Origin: Verrucomicrobiaceae bacterium
GTDB lineage: Bacteria > Verrucomicrobiota > Verrucomicrobiia > Verrucomicrobiales > Verrucomicrobiaceae
Reading direction: 5' to 3'
DNA: 62,832 nt
Assembly (NCBI GenBank): GCA_027484445.1
Contig: JAIXSY010000014.1
Span: 1 to 62,832, forward strand
The position numbers were made by a program, and so were the translations under genes. The notes under the pieces were generated by a model that saw only the letters and a list, made by a program, of their open reading frames with translations, ran no database searches and was not told where the DNA came from. Positions 1 to 8,977 of the stretch are shown piece by piece (positions within the stretch are counted from its first letter, which is position 1; every line of letters starts with the position of its first letter).

Positions 1-53
1 GCCTCCTTCAGCACGCCAATGATCTGCTCTTCTGTAAACCTCGTTCTCTTCAT
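1..53 (-). CDS. IS3-family transposase OrfA, N-terminal fragment
   Basis: The ATG at 53 opens a minus-strand frame reading MKRTRFTEEQIIGVLKEA, the characteristic N-terminus of IS3-family OrfA, the helix-turn-helix protein of the two-frame transposase. The gene leaves the window after 17 complete codons, so nothing can be said about OrfB or about whether the element is intact. It belongs to the IS end at 1-119. Confidence 0.8.
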   Translation of the reverse strand, partial: MKRTRFTEEQIIGVLKE

Positions 54-119
54 CTCGTCCGTCCTTCTGTCAGGGCCGGACTCTAATCGAGACTGGAGGA
101 AAATCAGGGGGTCAGGTCA
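1..119 (-). mobile_element. Partial IS3-family insertion sequence, left-edge fragment
   Basis: The minus strand begins at 119 with TGACCTGACCCC, which resembles the terminal inverted repeat of many IS3-family elements. About 65 bases later comes the start of an OrfA reading frame that runs off the window edge. The terminal repeat overlaps the stop codon of the neighbouring gene at 112-114. The element therefore appears to have inserted into the 3' end of that gene. Only one end is visible, so the target duplication cannot be checked. Confidence 0.75.
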
Positions 120-1452
120 CGTGACAGCGATCCAAGACGCCGTAATGAGCCCATTTTTCATGGTCAGCCACCCCTGCCTTAGGCCCATAGTTTACAAGCA
201 CGGTTGTCGCGTGCGGGTGAGCCTTGGCATAGTCTACCAGCGCGGCACCGAACGTGGTCACCGCAGGCGTCTTATAGTGTTTGACCTCGATGATAAGATC
301 GCAACGATCGGCCCCTTTCGGCCCTGCCCACAAACCATAGTCAGGCTGAACGTTATTGGTACGGTTCTTGCCGATCGGGTCGATGCATCGCTCTCGTCGC
401 TCCGCCCAAAGAAACTTCTCGCCTTCGGCGCTCTCGATCGTGGCGAGCTGGGTCTCCTGAAAGGCGAAGGGAAGGGCGCCTTGCGCATCGGTGTGGACTG
501 CTACTCGCTCCGGCTCGATCGCGCTTACGATGCGTGTGGCGATCCACACCGCGTATACCTCAAAGCGTTTTTTCCAGGCCGGAAGAGACAACACCTTTTC
601 TAGCGCCTCAAACTCCCCCGTCGTCGACACAGGTACGCGGGGAATTCGCGCGAACACACGACGAATGGCGGCGCTCAGGGCGGAGTTATCTCGTTCCATC
701 GCCGCATGTCCCAAGACGCGGATCAGGGGACCGACCAGATCATGTTCGACCATTGCGACAGCAATCGGATCCCGAATTTTGCCCAGACCGATGGCAGAAA
801 GTTGGTGGCTTGCCAGCAGCGAATCGCGTTTGTCGCGAGATTGAATGACTGAGCGCAATGCGTTGAGGGCGGTGGCGGCGACCCAAGCTAGATCGGCAAG
901 GTCGTTATCGAGACGTTCGGGGTGAAGACTAGACGGCAGTTCACGAAACTCGCCGCGATCGAAGTTATCTAGCCAGATTTTGACGTCCTGTGACAACGCT
1001 TCGCCCCGCAAACTTGACCTGGCGGCATTCGCCAGATCAAAAGCATCGTCGATGGTTGCATCCCAAACTTCGGTCACTCCTGGCGCGTGCCGCAGCGTCC
1101 TGATGAATTCCTCGAAATGCTCAAGCCCGAGGATCGAAGTTTCGATCGCGATCTGAATCGAGGCCTTTCCTCGCCGAGCGCCGGCGGCGCGCATGAAGCC
1201 GATGATCTCCTGCGACATCGCACTAAATGGCGCGACCACGTCAAACATTGCGCGCACCAGCGTTTCATTGTCCGGACATCGGGTAAGCGCATCGGTTATA
1301 TTTAAAGCCTTCGGGTCTAGCGCCGTTTTGACCAGATCAACGAAGTCATTGTCGCGTCCAGCTGGCTCGAGCCCACCGATCTGGATAATTCGTTGCCAAG
1401 TTTCTGAAGGACTGCGGGCTGGTTGTGACGTCTCTGGAGCGCTCTTTTTCAC
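112..1452 (-). CDS. Putative PD-(D/E)XK nuclease-like defence protein, 3' end altered by IS insertion
   Basis: I do not recognise the family of the first 350 residues or so, which look soluble and mostly helical. Near the C-terminus, around residues 384-391, the segment CDLIIEVKHYK has the D...E-x-K pattern of PD-(D/E)XK nucleases. A soluble alpha/beta stretch (TTVLVNYGP) follows. The GTG at 1452 is chosen as start because a GGAAAG ribosome binding site precedes it; a TTG at 1494 is possible but poor. The stop at 112-114 lies inside the IS3 terminal repeat, so the last one or two residues come from the IS and the native C-terminus may be missing. The gene is co-directional with, and 360 bases downstream of, the SPARDA genes. 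A defence role is inferred from location only. Confidence 0.55.
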   Translation of the reverse strand: MKKSAPETSQPARSPSETWQRIIQIGGLEPAGRDNDFVDLVKTALDPKALNITDALTRCPDNETLVRAMFDVVAPFSAMSQEIIGFMRAAGARRGKASIQIAIETSILGLEHFEEFIRTLRHAPGVTEVWDATIDDAFDLANAARSSLRGEALSQDVKIWLDNFDRGEFRELPSSLHPERLDNDLADLAWVAATALNALRSVIQSRDKRDSLLASHQLSAIGLGKIRDPIAVAMVEHDLVGPLIRVLGHAAMERDNSALSAAIRRVFARIPRVPVSTTGEFEALEKVLSLPAWKKRFEVYAVWIATRIVSAIEPERVAVHTDAQGALPFAFQETQLATIESAEGEKFLWAERRERCIDPIGKNRTNNVQPDYGLWAGPKGADRCDLIIEVKHYKTPAVTTFGAALVDYAKAHPHATTVLVNYGPKAGVADHEKWAHYGVLDRCHVT

Positions 1453-1815
1453 TATCTTTCCCTGCAAATTCAGTTGGACGTATACGTGGTGCAAAACCGA
1501 AGTCTAGGAACGCTATTGGATCCTGCGAAACGAGCTTGCGAACGACGGTGTCGGGGCGCTTCGCTGGCCTTGTGCTTCGCAGCGTTATATCGCGGCCTCC
1601 ATCTGGATCTCACTTTGATGTGAGCGACCGGGTCTGGTGAGACACAGGCCGCATATAAATCAACGGATCAAGCCCCCAAAGCATTGCCGATTGGGTGGGG
1701 GGCTGAGCACGTAGTCCTATCCCGACTTGAGCCGTCGGCCTTTGGAATCGTTCGCGTGAAACGAGCCAAAGCGCCTTATTCCGGTAAATCCGCAATGGGA
1801 GCAAATCACGGCCGG
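1453..1815. other. Intergenic region between the SPARDA operon and the nuclease-like gene
   Basis: No convincing gene is visible in these 363 bases. Short frames exist on both strands but lack ribosome binding sites and recognisable content. The segment must hold the end of the Argonaute transcript and probably the promoter of the nuclease-like gene. I see no strong terminator hairpin. Confidence 0.5.
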
Positions 1816-3276
1816 TCAAATGTACTTGCGATAGTCTGTGCTTTCGACCTGACCTTCTTTCATGTATTTTAGAATTTCGCCCACCATTCGTGCGGCCCGG
1901 ATTGGGATAGGTAGGCGCTGGTTCATTTGGGTCGAATTCCAATTGATCTTGGTGAGGGAGAAAACCTCCTCTGCCAGCTGAGCGACGGTGCTGTCACAGG
2001 TCGGATGGGGACAGAGCAGCAGCGGACGCGGGTCGTACATGCCAGGATAAGTCCCATAATAGGGCATGCTGCCGTTCGTGTAGAGAAGTCCGTTACCGCC
2101 TAGGTCGATGAACGTGCCACGCAGAACCGGGTAGTTCCCGTCACGGAGCAGCTTCACCGAGTACGATTCCTGGACCCAGACCAAGTCACGCATTTCGGTG
2201 CCGGCAGCTTCCAGAGCCTCAAGAATGCCGTCGGCCTCTTCGTCCTTGAAGCGCGACGTCTTCAGCACGATCACACGGGCAGGAAGTGTCTTGTGGTGCG
2301 TTTTGTAAGCGGCAAGCACGTTCTCAACAATCTCGCGGGCGTCTTCGCGCGTCATGTAAGGGTGGCGGCCACGACTCTCGGTATGGGCGCGCTTGCCTTT
2401 AAGCACGAAGCCGCGCCCGCGTTCGTCAAACATCTGGGCGGCGCTGGTGAAGAGCTGCTGACCGCCAGCTTCGCGATAGAAACTGATGCCGATGTAGCAG
2501 GCGGTGTAATCTCCTTCCTTTGGCAGGCGCCGCCAGGGAATACGGCCGCTCCCCTTGTAGTAGAGCGTGGTCAGAAGGTTCCAACTGCGGCCAGCTACGT
2601 CTTGGATCTTGCGGGCGCTGCTTTCCTTGATTTTCTGGGGAATTGAAACTTTGTCGTCGACCGTATCCTCCCAGACGATCTGGATCGGAAAGGTGAGATG
2701 CATTGCGCGAGCCTTCAGCATGCCGCGGAAGTTCGGAGCGTCGGAGCCGCTGCTGTCGTCTTTCTCAATTGTCCCGCCAGCGTCGACCTTCGCGTTCCAG
2801 ACGCGCTCGAGTAGTCGCACTGGCAGTGCAACGATCGCCACATCAGGGCGGTTGCCACCATCAGCTAGGGACTCCAGCTCTGCGACGATCTCGTCCACCG
2901 CCATCTCGACGGCCTTCTGATGGTCAGGCTCTTTTGCAATCTTGTCGAGCTTGCTCTGCGATAGCACGGCGGTGGCGCCGTCCTCGATATCGAAGCGGCA
3001 GCGGTAGGGGCTTTGATTGCCCAGGCCCGGGAACGCAGGATGCATGTTCGGGTGCTTTTCCGACTTGCCATCGACGCCACTCGCCGCTGCATCCAAAAAT
3101 TTCCGGGTGTCCTCTATTGTCTTGGCGCTGCCTACTACGCCGATCTTGATCACGTCCCCGACGAACGGCTGAAGAGGGCCTGCCTCGAACAGCCCTAAAC
3201 GGGGATCCGGATGGTGATGGTGGTCCCCAAACTCCAGCTCGGGTTCTTTGAACACGCGGGTTTCAAAGTTGGTCAC
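1816..3276 (-). CDS. ago: Short prokaryotic Argonaute (MID-PIWI), SPARDA subunit
   Basis: This 486-residue protein has the size and sequence style of a short prokaryotic Argonaute, with MID and PIWI domains but no N or PAZ domain. Near the C-terminus it carries the hallmark [20 protein letters not shown] followed by a VGEILKY segment, and mid-protein it has a YIGISFYRE strand typical of PIWI. Short Argonautes lack the catalytic DEDX tetrad and act as guide-directed sensors. The start is GTG at 3276, overlapping the stop of the upstream APAZ gene as GTGA, so the two are translationally coupled. In known SPARDA systems the Argonaute binds the APAZ protein. RNA-guided recognition of invading DNA then activates the partner nuclease, which degrades DNA and kills or arrests the cell. 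The family call is firm; activity here is inferred. Confidence 0.92.
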   Translation of the reverse strand: MTNFETRVFKEPELEFGDHHHHPDPRLGLFEAGPLQPFVGDVIKIGVVGSAKTIEDTRKFLDAAASGVDGKSEKHPNMHPAFPGLGNQSPYRCRFDIEDGATAVLSQSKLDKIAKEPDHQKAVEMAVDEIVAELESLADGGNRPDVAIVALPVRLLERVWNAKVDAGGTIEKDDSSGSDAPNFRGMLKARAMHLTFPIQIVWEDTVDDKVSIPQKIKESSARKIQDVAGRSWNLLTTLYYKGSGRIPWRRLPKEGDYTACYIGISFYREAGGQQLFTSAAQMFDERGRGFVLKGKRAHTESRGRHPYMTREDAREIVENVLAAYKTHHKTLPARVIVLKTSRFKDEEADGILEALEAAGTEMRDLVWVQESYSVKLLRDGNYPVLRGTFIDLGGNGLLYTNGSMPYYGTYPGMYDPRPLLLCPHPTCDSTVAQLAEEVFSLTKINWNSTQMNQRLPIPIRAARMVGEILKYMKEGQVESTDYRKYI

Positions 3277-4607
3277 GCGAATAGCCCACCTTGCTGATCG
3301 TCTGGGTCAGCTTTCTTCTTGCCTCCTCCCCATCCATCCTCTGGCACCCGGGTTTCGAGCTCGACGGTCGGTGGCTCGCCAAAACGAAGTCTTGGTTCTG
3401 TATCTACCTCCGAGCCGAACAGGTCGCCTGCGGTGCTGTCGGCATCGCGATCGGCTTGGGTTAGAAAGCGGTGCCACATAATTACCTGGCCTCTCAGCGC
3501 AGCGCTTTTGTCGAGGCGTTTTTTGCCCGCTAGTAAGGCTCCGGGATGCGAATGAGGGGTAAATCCATTTGTTGTGAAATAGTATGTGGGCGAGATGATC
3601 AAATACCAACGGTCGCCCAGGCGCTCGAAGCGCGGCGAGAAGGCATGGTGCCGAACGAACGAGACCTTGCCCTCCTCCTTGTCGCTCATCGCGACCATGA
3701 CCACGTCAGCGTCGGTTTTCTTCTTGGCAGATTCGTAAGCGAAGTTGCGCGACGCATCCTTCTCCAGTGCACGGAAATATAGGATCTTTCTGTCCTTACT
3801 CCAATTCAGGTCCTCGCGCGTCTGGTGCCGGAGCGTCTGGCGCAGCAGGTGCATGAACCGGTTCTGCTCGTCGATATCATCATGGAAGGCCAAGTCTTCC
3901 GTGTCGATTGCGTCGACTAGGTCCAGATCCACGATCTGGTTACAAGCTGAGGTGCGTGGATCGTGGAAGGACCAGAACGTTCCGCCTGCAATCGACCAAT
4001 CGAAGCGGGGCGTCTCTTCGCCGTCAAGGAGGACTGCAGTCGCACGCCGACCATCGTACGGCGTCGAGGCTATGAAGATTTCCTTGGGGAGTTCGATCGG
4101 CAGTATGTTGACCAGTGCTTCTTCGCCGCCGCCGAGTGCAGGGACATAGTAGCCGAAACCCGCCTTTGGCACGGTGAGCCCGGCGAGCCGATTGATGCTG
4201 GTGTTGTCGAGTACGTCGGCACTCTTATCAATTTGCAGGCGCCGCTCCGCCTGGTCGTTATCCCGCGACACCTCCTTCCAATAGAAGCTGTTGTCGGACT
4301 TCCGGTAGAAGACGACTATCACCGGTAGGTTTGACCCCTTCCAGTAATCCAGGTCTTGCTGACGAAGCAGATAAGCGAACCCGTCATCGGTCTCCGAGGC
4401 GTAGCGCCCATCTTCTTTGGCCTTTACCTGGACCGCGATCATTCGGGCCATAGGCTGACCCTTTTCCATCACCTCGGCAATCCCGTCGATGCCAGCCTCG
4501 AGTCTTGAGCGGCCGTCGAACTGGAAGCCCATCGAGAGGAATCGACCGCGGACTGCGTTCTCGCCGATCTCGCCAAGAATTTGGTTGGGAGTTAGGTGCT
4601 TAGGCAT
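3273..4607 (-). CDS. DUF4365 nuclease-APAZ protein (DREN-APAZ), SPARDA effector
   Basis: This 444-residue protein is the first gene of the SPARDA pair. Residues 1 to about 150 match a DUF4365 restriction-endonuclease-like domain: an N-terminal GEIGENAV helix, D41 in GID, and Q60-V-K62 in a QVKAK strand give the PD-(D/E)XK-type active site. The rest, ending in an acidic and lysine-rich tail, fits an APAZ domain, which replaces the Argonaute N-domain and docks the short Argonaute encoded next. In described SPARDA complexes this subunit is the collateral DNase unleashed on guide-target binding. The ATG at 4607 has a weak ribosome binding site but follows a plausible promoter and palindrome at 4637-4658. 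Confidence 0.88.
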   Translation of the reverse strand: MPKHLTPNQILGEIGENAVRGRFLSMGFQFDGRSRLEAGIDGIAEVMEKGQPMARMIAVQVKAKEDGRYASETDDGFAYLLRQQDLDYWKGSNLPVIVVFYRKSDNSFYWKEVSRDNDQAERRLQIDKSADVLDNTSINRLAGLTVPKAGFGYYVPALGGGEEALVNILPIELPKEIFIASTPYDGRRATAVLLDGEETPRFDWSIAGGTFWSFHDPRTSACNQIVDLDLVDAIDTEDLAFHDDIDEQNRFMHLLRQTLRHQTREDLNWSKDRKILYFRALEKDASRNFAYESAKKKTDADVVMVAMSDKEEGKVSFVRHHAFSPRFERLGDRWYLIISPTYYFTTNGFTPHSHPGALLAGKKRLDKSAALRGQVIMWHRFLTQADRDADSTAGDLFGSEVDTEPRLRFGEPPTVELETRVPEDGWGGGKKKADPDDQQGGLFA

Positions 4608-4636
4608 GGATGTAGATTAGAACATTCAATGAACAA

Positions 4637-4658
4637 ATCATAGCAGAATCATTTCTGC
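4637..4658 (-). promoter_or_regulatory. Putative SPARDA promoter with palindromic operator
   Basis: On the minus strand a TATGAT -10-like hexamer (4642 to 4637) sits about 30 bases upstream of the DREN-APAZ start codon. Directly upstream is a perfect palindrome, GCAGAA-TCAT-TTCTGC (4643-4658), which would lie between -10 and -35. This arrangement suits repressor control, but no regulator gene is adjacent. Confidence 0.45.
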
Positions 4659-4743
4659 ATGTCGGCTACTATCGCTTGGAGTGGTCAAAACCGCTGACCC
4701 AGGTGCCACTATCTCAGGGCGCGGCTGAGGGTTTGCTAGGCGC

Positions 4744-4794
4744 TAACATGACACTCGCCACATGTTAAAAAATTGGCGATTGTTTTAACATGAC
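4744..4794. repeat. Three-copy TAACATG half-site cluster with perfect 10-bp inverted repeat
   Basis: CATGTTAAAA (4761-4770) and TTTTAACATG (4783-4792) form a perfect inverted repeat with a 12-base spacer. TAACATGAC also occurs directly repeated at 4744-4752 and 4786-4794, giving three half-sites. The arms are AT-rich, so a protein-binding operator is more likely than a strong terminator. The site lies between the nSTAND gene end (4928) and the SPARDA promoter. Confidence 0.5.
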
Positions 4795-4927
4795 GGCAGC
4801 CGCCCCAAGGCGGGATGCGGAACGCTTCCACTTGCGATTTGCGTCGAGGCCAAATTCAAGCAACCCTCTGTGAGCACGGCTTGCCTACCGTTGCACGCAG
4901 AATTGACGTTGATTTAACGTATTATTT

Positions 4928-7207
4928 TCAACTGCCCCTGAGTGATCCGAACATCTCTGAGATGCTTCGATCACCATACCGCTCCATACGCGACCGCTCT
5001 TTCCATTCATCCTGCATGTGATCGGCGTACCGATCTTCGTCCTCTTCGAACTCTGCGTTTGCCTCCTCGACACGCTGGATCATTGAGTTGACGTCGACGC
5101 CGAGCTCACTGCGGAAAAATTCTAGGTCCTCGATAAGACCAGAAAACTGCTCCCGTGATCGGCATTCTCTAAGTTCATCAGAAAAGTACCGCCGCCGATA
5201 CGTGTCGAAGCTTTCTATGGCGATCGTTGCCTCATGCCCCCCCTCGCATATTTCAACGACGCACAGAAGCTCCCGCAGTTCGTCCGATCGGCAGCCAGTC
5301 CGCGCCTCTTCCAAGACTGCGTCAAGTACTGCCTTTCGCATCTGACTAATGCCGTCAGCGGGCAGCGAAACCGCGGCGTCTAGCGCACGGATGAGCTCAA
5401 CCGCATCATTAATCTCTGGCCGCACCGCGTCCCATTCCTCGATCAGCCGCGCATAAGCCGGTGTGATCAGCGCAACGATTTCAGACGTACCGAGCCGCTG
5501 GGACATCTCGACGATGATCGCGAGACGTTGTTCAAATGTCGGACCGTAGTAAGCGGTGCCGCCACCCTCCATGGTGATCCGACGACGTTGGCGTGCCGAC
5601 CGGGCAATCGATGGCGCGATCCGCTGTGAATCGCGTTTCAGCGCGGCCAAGATTTTCCCGCCCTGCTCGGCTTTTGCTAAGCTCCAAATTTGCTCGATCT
5701 GCTCAAAGCGTGCCGCTCCCTCGATCATGTCGACGGCGTTGTCCGGCGCGCCGCGCGCGACGGCATTGAGCAGATCGAGCACGGAAGGATCGATAACCTC
5801 GAACCCCTCCTGACCCCAGGGCTTGATGAAGCTATTCACCACTTCGCGGATGCCAGCTCTGAGATCGTCGGGCCGTGTCGAGAAGTTGTAACGCGCGGCG
5901 CGATGCGCGTGGAGCGGCCCGAAGGCGTCTTCCAGCACGCGCCCACCACATTTACCGCCGAGAGTGCGCATGGCGAGCAGCACCGAGCGGCCCGCGTCGG
6001 AGATTTCCTGCTCATAGGCGTGGCGCCAAATTTCGGATGGATCGCACAGGAGATTATCGACGAAGCCGCGATAGCTGTTGACCGGGACCTGCTTCAGTCG
6101 GCGGTAGGATGACAGCCACTCGATTAGGCGCGGATTGAACTTCTTATGCTTGACGATCCGCATGTAGAATTCACCGCGCAATAGCTCGTCGCGATAAACG
6201 TCGGGCAGGTCGCTGAAGTAAAGGTGGTTGTAGAGGATGCGGGCACGCTGCATCGTCGTGTAGCTCGGCATGTTCAACATGACACGCAGATCATCCAGCC
6301 CGGCATGGCGAAGTCGTTCGGAGCGGCCAAGCGCTTGGGCGAAGACATGCTCGCGGGTGGTCAGCACAAGTCGCGCGTCGGGCGTCGCCCTGACCATCGC
6401 AATAAAGTTGAGCAGCGCGCGGTCGTTGGAGCCGTGAACGCGGTCCCCGGCGAAAGTCGCACCCATGAAGTCATCAAAATAGAAAATCTGCCGTAAGCCA
6501 GGCTGGAATAGCTTTTCGCCCTCCTCGACGTCGCGCTGGATTAGGACGGCCTGATACCCCTGCTCGAGGTGCGCGTAGAGCAGCAGATCTGCGAGCGTCG
6601 TCTTGCCGACGCCCGGCGGTCCTGCAATGATAACGACCCGTTGATCCGCAAGCATCTGCAAAGCTTTAGGATAGACATCACTCGCTACATACCGGCGCGC
6701 CTGCTCAAAGACTTGGCGCGCCTTGAACTCGCTGCGGGTCAGCGCCGCGTTGTGTATGACCCGGTCAAGGACGCCTCGGCTTGCCAGCCAAAGCTTATAG
6801 TGGCGGCCCTCTACATCGGAATGCTGGCCGATCAGGTTATTGAGGTCTTCCGCTCCGAGGATATCCTGAGGTTGCAGATACTCTTTGCCGATGATCCCGG
6901 CGATTGCGTCCTTATTTGTCGGAGACAAAGGAACCGAGGTAACAAGGATGTACCGCGAGGGAGCCAGATTGCGAACCTTTACCGCCTCTAGCTCTAAATC
7001 GCGCATCAGGCCCTTGAGACCAGTTCGAAGGTAATGCTTTACCTGTATGATCGTCTTTGATGGCCCAACAGCATGACGGAGATCTATGCCGCCGTCTTGG
7101 CCTGACTTGAAACTTTCGATGTGGACGCCCCAATGCGCCTGCAGCAAGTCGCGAGTAAGAACCTCCAAATCGTCCGGAGATAGTTGGTGAAAGTCATACT
7201 CGGGCAT
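4928..7207 (-). CDS. Restriction-endonuclease/STAND NTPase fusion (nSTAND3-type defence protein)
   Basis: This 759-residue protein fuses an N-terminal Mrr-like PD-(D/E)XK nuclease to a STAND-class NTPase. The nuclease shows E15, D42 in the GGID strand and Q55-V-K57 in QVKHY. The NTPase has Walker A GPPGVGKTT at 196-204, Walker B FYFDDF with D245/D246, and a TTREH sensor-like element. The remaining 350 residues or so are helical, as expected of a sensor region. Proteins of this plan (nuclease plus novel STAND family 3) are associated with AVAST-like single-gene anti-phage defence, where target recognition drives oligomerisation and DNA cleavage. The gene stands alone between SPARDA and the GGCT fusion and is co-directional with both. 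The trigger recognised is unknown. Confidence 0.8.
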   Translation of the reverse strand: MPEYDFHQLSPDDLEVLTRDLLQAHWGVHIESFKSGQDGGIDLRHAVGPSKTIIQVKHYLRTGLKGLMRDLELEAVKVRNLAPSRYILVTSVPLSPTNKDAIAGIIGKEYLQPQDILGAEDLNNLIGQHSDVEGRHYKLWLASRGVLDRVIHNAALTRSEFKARQVFEQARRYVASDVYPKALQMLADQRVVIIAGPPGVGKTTLADLLLYAHLEQGYQAVLIQRDVEEGEKLFQPGLRQIFYFDDFMGATFAGDRVHGSNDRALLNFIAMVRATPDARLVLTTREHVFAQALGRSERLRHAGLDDLRVMLNMPSYTTMQRARILYNHLYFSDLPDVYRDELLRGEFYMRIVKHKKFNPRLIEWLSSYRRLKQVPVNSYRGFVDNLLCDPSEIWRHAYEQEISDAGRSVLLAMRTLGGKCGGRVLEDAFGPLHAHRAARYNFSTRPDDLRAGIREVVNSFIKPWGQEGFEVIDPSVLDLLNAVARGAPDNAVDMIEGAARFEQIEQIWSLAKAEQGGKILAALKRDSQRIAPSIARSARQRRRITMEGGGTAYYGPTFEQRLAIIVEMSQRLGTSEIVALITPAYARLIEEWDAVRPEINDAVELIRALDAAVSLPADGISQMRKAVLDAVLEEARTGCRSDELRELLCVVEICEGGHEATIAIESFDTYRRRYFSDELRECRSREQFSGLIEDLEFFRSELGVDVNSMIQRVEEANAEFEEDEDRYADHMQDEWKERSRMERYGDRSISEMFGSLRGS

Positions 7208-7357
7208 CGCTGTCAGGTGACCTCATCCTTCATGGCATTCTCGATATTCATGCGGGTCTGCAGATTCTTATTGCTGCTGAGTCCCTCGCGACCATCAAGG
7301 TCTTCATGTTAGGAAACAGGAACGTGCCCACAAAGGGTACCTGTCTCCATGTCGAAA

Positions 7358-8851
7358 CTAGGGATTTTTCGCCGGCCTACCTTGCTTGCGCTCCCGCGCA
7401 TCGCGAGCGCGGTCTGGGTCCTCCTTTGACGGCACAGATTCGACATAGCGGCTGACATAGTCAGGTGGCAGATTATGCTCGGCGCAGCCCGCGACGACAA
7501 AATCTTTGTACCAATCGTAGGGCAACAGACTGTCGTCGATGGCATCTGCAGTCGCAAGATACGTCAGGACCTTGGACCGCCGCCCCTGAGCGTTGATCAC
7601 CGTGACCGTTGCGTGCTCATATCCGTTCCCAAGGCCCTCGGCTTTATCAAGCGCAGGACGTTCGGCGGGATCAAAGCGGAACAGGACACCGATCACCTGT
7701 TGGTCGTCGTTCGTCGCGAAGGCATTGCATTTGCCGGACTTGTCCTTGCTGCGTTTGTGGAACCGCAAAGCATGGCCCGGTAGGACTGCCATGCCGAGCG
7801 GTTCGCAACTCGGCATGCGCGCGCGCAGCCTTTGTGTCGACATGTTCGACCCGTATGCGAAATAGACGGAATGCTCCGGCGGGCCGATTTCCATGTCAGT
7901 CAAAGGTGCAGCTGCCGTTTCGCCCGGCTTGATGATCGTGCGTAGCGGTACCGACATTATGCTGTGCTCATCCGTTGGCTCGCCTTCTCGAACGAGAATC
8001 GACAACTCACTCTCTTTGTCAAACACAGCCACAGGCCTGCCCTCCCAACCACACTCGGGACAAACAGGCTGCTCCCACACCATTCCTGGGGTTGCACTGA
8101 ACTCGCCATGCTCCGGTTCAAGATCCGGCGATCCGCAGGAGGGGCATTCCTCGGGCACACCGCGCAGTGACCGCAGGATTTGTGTCATTGCAATGTTCAC
8201 CGCTTGCTGAGCCAATGAATGCGCCATGTCGGCGTCCAGCCAAGCTGCCGACTTGGCGTGAGTCAGCCAGTTGTTGAACGTCCAAGCGATTTCAAGCGTT
8301 TGCTTGATTGCGCTGCGTCTCTCTTTGTTCGTTTCCCGCGGCAGGAGATCGTTGAAGATGATGTCAACCCAAGCACGAAAATTCGCGCGTTGCGGCGGCG
8401 TGTCCGTCCAGACTGCTGCATCCTGCGTCACTCCAATAATGCTGAGCAATGTCTCGCGACAGCGGACGCCGATCGCCTGATAATCTGACACGCTTCGGGC
8501 CTGTGCGAGAGCCTTACTGACGGCTTCCATTTGCTCCATGACCGGCGCGAAAGGGAGAACCCGGATGTCCTGCTTCTGTTGGTCCTGCGTGCGCGGGATA
8601 CGCAGCATCAGGCCAATATGAAAGGTGAGCGCCAGATCCATATTCGGGAACTGCGCCTGCGAATAGAGATTAGTGCCTCCGGTGATAACCCACCACCGAT
8701 CCTTATTGGTATGGACATCCCAAACATGATGGCGCGTATTCAGTATGGCATCGGAGTAAACCTTCTGGAGGAAGGTCACCTCAAGGTCGGGAGCTTGCCA
8801 CTCGAAGTACTCACGGACATGCTCGGTCTCTGCTTCGCTCGCCCTTAGCAC
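7358..8851 (-). CDS. Zinc-ribbon/gamma-glutamylcyclotransferase-like fusion protein
   Basis: This 497-residue protein has three parts. Residues 1 to about 235 are a helical domain I do not recognise. Then comes a zinc ribbon with CPSC and CPEC knuckles about 30 residues apart. The C-terminal 160 residues are a gamma-glutamylcyclotransferase-like fold with the YGSNM glutamyl-binding loop and the AEGLGNGYE segment carrying the expected catalytic Glu. Stand-alone GGCT enzymes release 5-oxoproline from gamma-glutamyl peptides; what a zinc-ribbon-tethered version does is unknown. The start is GTG at 8851, chosen because a GGAGG site lies 8 bases upstream. It is divergent from the small Cys-rich gene at 8978. 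The position between two defence systems suggests a nucleic-acid-linked defence role, but that is inference. Confidence 0.65.
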   Translation of the reverse strand: MLRASEAETEHVREYFEWQAPDLEVTFLQKVYSDAILNTRHHVWDVHTNKDRWWVITGGTNLYSQAQFPNMDLALTFHIGLMLRIPRTQDQQKQDIRVLPFAPVMEQMEAVSKALAQARSVSDYQAIGVRCRETLLSIIGVTQDAAVWTDTPPQRANFRAWVDIIFNDLLPRETNKERRSAIKQTLEIAWTFNNWLTHAKSAAWLDADMAHSLAQQAVNIAMTQILRSLRGVPEECPSCGSPDLEPEHGEFSATPGMVWEQPVCPECGWEGRPVAVFDKESELSILVREGEPTDEHSIMSVPLRTIIKPGETAAAPLTDMEIGPPEHSVYFAYGSNMSTQRLRARMPSCEPLGMAVLPGHALRFHKRSKDKSGKCNAFATNDDQQVIGVLFRFDPAERPALDKAEGLGNGYEHATVTVINAQGRRSKVLTYLATADAIDDSLLPYDWYKDFVVAGCAEHNLPPDYVSRYVESVPSKEDPDRARDARERKQGRPAKNP

Positions 8852-8977
8852 TGTTTAGCCTCCAGACATCTCGCGGTTCCGTGGCGCGCTAGTCGCGCAA
8901 GGATCCAAGCACTGCGTCGCTGTTCCTCAAGTTCTAGCTTTTGCTGTAGATTGCGAAACTGCTATCGTCATCCTCCG

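Noticed and set aside
1610..1942. Short minus-strand frame overlapping the Argonaute 3' end
   Set aside because: It overlaps the conserved C-terminus of the Argonaute and has no clear start signal.
1816..4607. SPARTA (TIR-APAZ) or SPARSA (Sir2-APAZ) identity
   Set aside because: The APAZ partner begins with a DUF4365 nuclease with D41 and Q-V-K residues, not a TIR or Sir2 domain.
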